In this document: positions 58,813-64,000 of the stretch, in pieces
Numbering within the stretch: the stretch's first letter is position 1
Layout: every line of letters begins with the position of its first letter
Assembly (NCBI RefSeq): GCF_000283155.1
Contig: NW_004454225.1
Span: 2,008,386-2,072,385 of the forward strand
Reading direction: 5' to 3'
DNA: 64,000 nucleotides
DNA from: Ceratotherium simum simum
Lineage: Eukaryota > Chordata > Mammalia > Perissodactyla > Rhinocerotidae
Translations under genes and position numbers: made by a program
The notes under the pieces: model-generated
The model's input: only the letters and a program-made list of their open reading frames with translations
Database searches by the model: none
What the model was told of the DNA's origin: nothing

Positions 58813-60439
58813 GTAAGCAATTTTATGTTTTCACAGTTCAAAAATAAAGCCCATCCAGGTCGCTACCAGTTATCAACTGACTGATTTCGTGGGCATAAAA
58901 AGAATAATAGTAGTCTTAAATTTGAAAAACCAGATGCCAAGGATCAAGATTTTTAGAACAAAACATCAAATCTCCTTTCCTTATTGTATTGTGCATATAA
59001 AGTAGATGTTTTTGCATGAAAAACATTATGCTTATATTCCTTTTAGACCTACTATATATTTTTCTAATACTGTATTGATTTTTTAATTGCATATAATTAA
59101 AACTATTTTATAAATTCTGATGTGTCAACATTCAGAAGTGGGTTGCCCTCAAGGACTCACCCACAGATAAACAGGAGAATTGCCAGATTCTGAGTTGTTC
59201 TAAAAAGTTTTGAGGAGATAGATGCTAAAATACTGACTAGATGCTCTAGGAGAGTTTTAGAACTAATGCAGTGGCAGAGACTTGTTCATAGAGAGGCTCT
59301 GTATAGGACACAGTCCTTTGGGTACCATGGGAATCCTTTAGGTCCATTTCTTAGTAGGGATGTGCAGTGAGTTGTTTGAGGGGTACAGGTGAGAGATTTG
59401 TGCCAGTCTACAGCAGACAGTTTCTTGTACCTCTTTGTGAGAAAACAAGTCTGAGGAGCAAAGTGAAAGCTGATACGCCCGTGTAAGGATTCAGTGTGTG
59501 ACCGTGGTCTTCTTAGAATGTTACTTGAATGAACTGAGATCAAGAGCTTTGAGTCCGTCCCATCCTATAAAAGGGGGTGGGGCACTTACTAGATCCAACC
59601 AACAGGTTGTGAAGAGTCAGGTTTTTGTGTTTTGGTTTTTGGAATGTCTTTTAAGACAAAAGCTTAAAATATTTGGAACCATAATCTATAGATTTCAAAT
59701 CCTGTTTTTGACATTGAGTCTGTTTTGACATTTTTGACATCGAGTCTATACTGTCCCCTCTCCCAATCTTCTGGTCCTGTTTGGGAGTCCTCTTAGTGTC
59801 TCTCTCCTTCCCCTTCCCTCTCTAAGTTCCAGTCATCCTTTAAGTCCCAGGTACTGGTATGTCCTCTAGACAGAGCTGTTCCTGACTTCCCCAGCACTCC
59901 ACAGTGACAGTGTCATCTTAACTCTTGGAACACTTTCTAGCATGCCGTGGTATCAGGCCAGCAGTCATCCGTGGTTATCGAATGTCTGCAGTGTGCCAGG
60001 TGCTATGTTGGCAATGCACAGATGAAGAAAACACCGTCTCTCTCCTAGCAGCCCCCTGGAGTTGGTAGTGGTGATGGCAGAATAGTCAGGAAATAGTCAG
60101 TGTGATAAATGTTGTATAGAAATGATTAACAGAGTTTGGGGGGGCTGGACGAGTCCTCACATTAGCAGTGACATTTAAGCTGGGTCTTCAAGAATGAGTC
60201 AGAGTTTGCTGGGCACAGCCAGATGAAAGGTGCCTTCTAAGCAGCAGGAGAAGTTGGTGCAAGGGGCAGTAATATCTGGAAGCATATGGCATGTTTGCAA
60301 AAATGCAGTTAGTTTGAGCTTATTGAAGCATATAGATGTTGTCTAGAGTGGGATAGGAAGAAAGTAATCAGGAATTTTGGGACCAAATTTGGAAAAGCTT
60401 TGTTTGCCTTGCTAAGGAGTTTAGACTTTGTCCTTTGGT

Positions 60440-60605
60440 CAGCATGGTTTGTGACCATCATCTGGGCTGCTACTTAAAAATCGGTTCCCATATCTCTCCC
60501 AGTCTCCTGAAGCAGAATCTTGCTGTTGGGACCCGGTCACCCCCAGGTTATTTTTATGTGCACCCTGTTTGGCTGCTACTGCTATAGATAATATAGTATT
60601 AGGCA
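60440..60605 (+). mobile_element. Possible hAT relic (MER5/MER20 class)
   Basis: GGTTTGTGACCATCATCTGG, CTCCTGAAGCAGAATCTTGC and GACCCGGTCACCCCCAGGTT loosely follow the MER5/MER20 type. It is weak and interrupts older mid-repetitive sequence. Confidence 0.35.
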
Positions 60606-60774
60606 AGATTTTTCAGCTGAGTGGCAATGTAGGAAAATTGATGTTTTAAAAAGATAGCACTGAATAATATAGAGGACACGTTGGAATTGCAGAATTACTA
60701 AAGCAAAGGAGATCAGTTACAAGGCTTGTACAGGAGTCCAGGGAAGGCAGTGGCAGTGGAAATTAAGACCTTCT

Positions 60775-62070
60775 TGTGAAGGTCACCGATGATCTTTGTG
60801 TTGTGGAATACAATGGTCTATTCTCCAGTCTGTTCTTATTCAGTGTATCAGCAGCATTTGACACAGTTGATCTCTCCCTCCTTTTTGAAACACTTAAATC
60901 ATTTGGTTTTCAGACATCTGTATTGAGTTCCCCCTGCCTCCCCTTCTCTATCTCTTTTACAAGTTCCTCCTCACTTGCCCATCTCAGAGCCACTGCTAGG
61001 TGAGCTCACCCATTGGAATGACGTGACTGACAATTTCAAAATAGTGTCTTCAGCCTAGATCTCTCTTCTCAACCCCACAGACATCTGGGCATCTCTACTA
61101 GGATACCTTATAGGCATCTCAAGTTAACATGTCCAAACAGAACTTCTGACTTCATCCCACACTCCCCTCAAAAACATCCTCTTCCTCTAAGTAAATGGCA
61201 CTCCATCTTGCAAGTGCTCAGGCCAGAGACCTCAGAGTACTCAGAGTCCCCTGCAGTCCACATCTAATCCATCAGCAAATCCTCCCTTCAAAACTTTATC
61301 CAGAATCTGACCATTTATTACCACTTCCCCTAATATGACCCCTGGCCGAGCCACCACCATCTGTCTGCTAGAAATGGCGTCCTGACTGGTCCCAGCCCTG
61401 CTTCATTCAACACTTGCCTGCCTCGAGTCTGTTCCCAACCCAGCATTCAGACTGCTCGTCTAAAACTGCGCTGTCCAATGTAGCCATTAGCCATGTGAGC
61501 ACTTGAAATGTGACTAGTGGCATGGAAGAACTGAATTTTTAATTTTAATTAATTTAAATGTAAATAGCCACACATGGTTAGTGGCTAGCATATGGACACT
61601 ACAGATGTAGAACATTCCTACCACAGCAGAAAGTTAAGGTAAATCATGTTACTACTTTACTGGGAGTCCTCTCATGGCTCCCTCTCTCACTGAGAATACA
61701 AAGCCAGCTCTTTACTGTGGTCTTTGAGGCTCTTGGTGATCTCTCCACCCTGCACACCTACTACTTTCCCATTCATGCAGGCCTCTCCAGCCACCTGGCC
61801 CCAGCACACTGAGCACGCTCCTAGAATGCTCTTCTTCCAGATTGCCACATGGCTCCATCTTTATTTCCTTTGGATCTCTGCTTCAGTGCCACCTCATCAG
61901 GCCAGGCTGTGTACAGTACACCACCACCACTGTTACTCTCCTCCCTCCTCACCCCTGCAGGAGTGTGATAATCTTCACAGTGGCAGGATCTGTGTCTGCT
62001 TTGTTCACTGCGGGATCCTGAACATCTACAGCTGTGCAGGGCTTGTATTTTGAGCTCAGTAAATCTATGT
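60775..62070 (+). mobile_element. L2 LINE with reverse transcriptase relic, interrupted
   Basis: The stretch AAFDTVDLSLLFETLKSFGF in the frame at 60776-61003 is the L2/CR1 reverse transcriptase motif with AFDTVD. Next come TAACATGTCCAAACAGAACT, ATCTAATCCATCAGCAAATC and, after the insertion, ATGTTACTACTTTACTGG, AGCACGCTCCTAGAATGCTC and a 3' end. It is old, frame-broken and dead. Confidence 0.88.
61465..61640 (+). mobile_element. hAT-type DNA transposon inside the L2
   Basis: GCTGTCCAATGTAGCCATTA, GAGCACTTGAAATGTGACTA and the later TAGCCACACATGGTTAGTGG form a near palindrome around AATTTTTAATTTTAATTAAT. It splits the L2 between the AAAAC and AAATCATG parts of its consensus. Confidence 0.75.
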
Positions 62071-62539
62071 CAAGTCATGGGACGATGCATTTCAGAATGA
62101 TTTAGAAAGTGGAATTGTTAGGAAAGCTCAGTTAACTTAGCCTAAGAGACTTAGAGGCTGCAAATCTCTTTATGACCAAAGTGTCTGCTCCACTTGGAAA
62201 AGAAAAGTACTTGTGTTCTCGTACATTTTTGAAATCGCTTTATTTAGCAAAACGTGGTTAACATTTATTTAATGCATAATGGGGGCAGAATATTCAACAA
62301 CGGAATCTTCAGTTTTTTTCCTGACATTTCCATATTTTAAAAAACGAAGCAGTCGGGTAGCTCTGTTTTTTTTTTTTAAGTAAAGACAATATAATAACCA
62401 CACTGAAAGTTTGGATAGTGGAGAAAAAATTCTTCCAGAAACCGCCCCCCTGATGCAATGACAGGGATTATTTTTACACAATCTCCTATTCAGACTTTGT
62501 GTACAAGCATGCTTTTCACATACTTGCGTTCATGTTCAC

Positions 62540-62860
62540 CGTCTTCCTGTTTTTGTTGACATGTAGTCTTCATGTTGATCATTCTTAATGAACAAGGCAT
62601 AATGTTCCATCAGGTAGACTTATTTTGATCTCCCTTCCGCCCTTACTGGATATTAAATTGTTTCTAATTTTTCGCTGTTATAAATAATGCTGTAGAGAAA
62701 TCCTTACACATAGGTCTTTGCCCACATTATTTCTAAATTTAGTTGCCCAGAATGAAATTTCTGGCTCAAAGCACATGAACCTTTAAAATTTTTGATAAAT
62801 ATTATCAAATTTTATATCCATTTTAACCACTTTATAGGAACAGTCAATATTTAATGTCAA
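62540..62860 (-). mobile_element. Old L1 3' end, antisense
   Basis: GGCATAATGTTCCATCAGGT, TAATTTTTCGCTGTTATAAA and GAATGAAATTTCTGGCTCAA are antisense L1 3' wording. Confidence 0.6.
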
Positions 62861-62941
62861 CATAGAAAGAAGACATTGAAACTCCTCTTTAAGATTTGTT
62901 ATAAATGTTCCAGGCCTTGGGTTTTTCTACCTTGCCTTTTT

Positions 62942-63027
62942 CTTCCTGTTAGTCAAACATTCAGAAGTAACATATTCTAGAAATATTCATATTTGTTCCT
63001 GTTACTCAAATATTCAGAAGTAACATA
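62942..63027 (+). repeat. Imperfect tandem duplication, about 52-nt unit
   Basis: TTCCTGTTA[G/C]TCAAA[C/T]ATTCAGAAGTAACATA occurs twice, starting near 62942 and 62995, with two substitutions. Confidence 0.8.
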
Positions 63028-63479
63028 GTCTTGCTTTTAAATTCCTGTCATTCTGCACCTGCAGTGCTTTGTTAAATGCCATATTGACTCCAACTAGATC
63101 TTCACTTTCTCCAACCCAGCTGGAGATTGAAGGGCTTTTAAGCCAAAATAATTAACTCTCTGCTACGGGAATATACAAACCTGTGCTTTAATTACTCTGC
63201 AACCCTGGTATGAATAGCCATTTGCCAGGAGCCTAGTGGAGCTTCTCTCTGGTCCTTTTTTGTTCATTGGAGAAAGACAATACGTGTGCAGTCTGAGGAA
63301 GGGAGAGGTTGAGCAGAGCTGGATAGGGAGTCCTCAAAGTGTAACCTTTACAGTCTTTATAACTTAATTTATGGAACAAGTGAGATACTGGCATTTAAAT
63401 CAAATTTAAATTTAAAGTATAAAAATACTTTGTGTTAGCATTTTTTTACTGTATACGCATTCTGTATCTATCTTTTAAA

Positions 63480-63800
63480 CAATATATTGTTTCATTTTGC
63501 CTTTTTTTGCACCTTATGTAATGAAATCATGCAGTATATAGCCTTCTCTGACTTTTTTTACTTGATATTGTTTCTAAGATTTTTCTCATGTTGATTTGGG
63601 CAGTTATGGTTCATATAGTATTCCATTATATGAATATACCATCATTTATTTACCGATTCTACTATCAATAGACGTTTGGGTTGTTGCCAGATGTTTGCTA
63701 TTATGAGCAGTGCTACTGTGAATATTCCTATATTTGTGTCCGAGGATGAATTTCTCTAGGATACTACTGGGTCATGAGCATGTTTTACTTTGAATGGTGA
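63480..63800 (-). mobile_element. Old L1 3' end, antisense
   Basis: ATGAAATCATGCAGTATATA, TATAGTATTCCATTATATGA, CGTTTGGGTTGTTGCCAGAT and GATACTACTGGGTCATGAGC are antisense L1 3' wording. Confidence 0.75.
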
Positions 63801-64000
63801 TTTCTTTAGCTAATTTTGATAGTAGGAATAGTAGGGGGAGGGAATAATGGGCTCTTGGCAAAGGATGGCATCCATTCTCAAGACTAAAGAGAAATGGGTT
63901 GATCAAGAGACCAGCGGATTTGTTCAGTAGAGCTTTTAAAACTGAACGTAGGAGGAGGAAGAAATGAAAGCTCAGAAAATGGCTATTTATTTTGGAGGCC

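Larger units (their letters stand above)
58813..64000 (+). other. TNRC6B: TNRC6B intron downstream of last visible exon (5' part)
   Basis: It begins GTAAGC and has no acceptor in the window. It holds an L2 element with reverse transcriptase relics (60775-62070) interrupted by a hAT-type element, a small tandem duplication (62942-63027) and two old antisense L1 3' ends (62540-62860, 63480-63800). 58900-59770 and 62080-62530 show nothing recognisable; 60080-60440 resembles old mid-repetitive DNA. Confidence 0.85.

Overview
The window is intronic and exonic DNA from a mammalian nuclear genome. Coding sequence is in short exons with GT/AG borders, introns run from under 1 kb to more than 24 kb, and there is no operon structure. 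At least 16 SINE copies carry the tRNA-derived head reading GGCCGGCCCCGTGGCTTAGC or its complement. This is the equine repetitive element (ERE) family, so the source is a perissodactyl, most likely an Equus species; rhinoceros or tapir is not excluded from this window alone.

One protein-coding gene is present, on the + strand: TNRC6B, a GW182-family scaffold of microRNA silencing. I could place eleven coding exons (24540-24627, 29645-29666, 38253-38594, 40886-43234, 44817-44975, 47803-47978, 50560-50634, 51487-51532, 53112-53260, 54335-54505, 58687-58812). Their reading phases join without error. Together they encode the lysine-rich N-terminal segment, the glycine/tryptophan-rich Argonaute-binding region and the start of the middle region. 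The first coding exon with the start codon, the Q-rich region, PAM2 motif, RRM and C-terminal silencing region are not in the window. One exon is only 22 nt; one is 2,349 nt with 38 tryptophan codons; one (54335-54505) is a 171-nt phase-0 exon that looks like a cassette.

Layout: 1-24539 is the 3' part of a long upstream intron, dense in repeats (L2, antisense L1, ERE, MIR, hAT). 24628-38252 holds the microexon between two introns of 5.0 and 8.6 kb, both rich in ERE copies. 38253-58812 is the exon-dense core, with few young insertions. 58813-64000 is the 5' part of another intron, holding an old L2 with a decayed reverse transcriptase and L1 relics. There is a 100-N assembly gap at 9711-9810.

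No second gene, functional RNA gene, CRISPR array or new enzymatic system could be supported. The more unusual points are a 42-bp ERE head with no tail flanked by a perfect 16-bp duplication (13324-13397), the 22-nt microexon, a nested SINE-in-tail insertion (35686-35965), a dated L1/ERE nest (18441-20251), and a set of near-identical ERE copies that may be recent.
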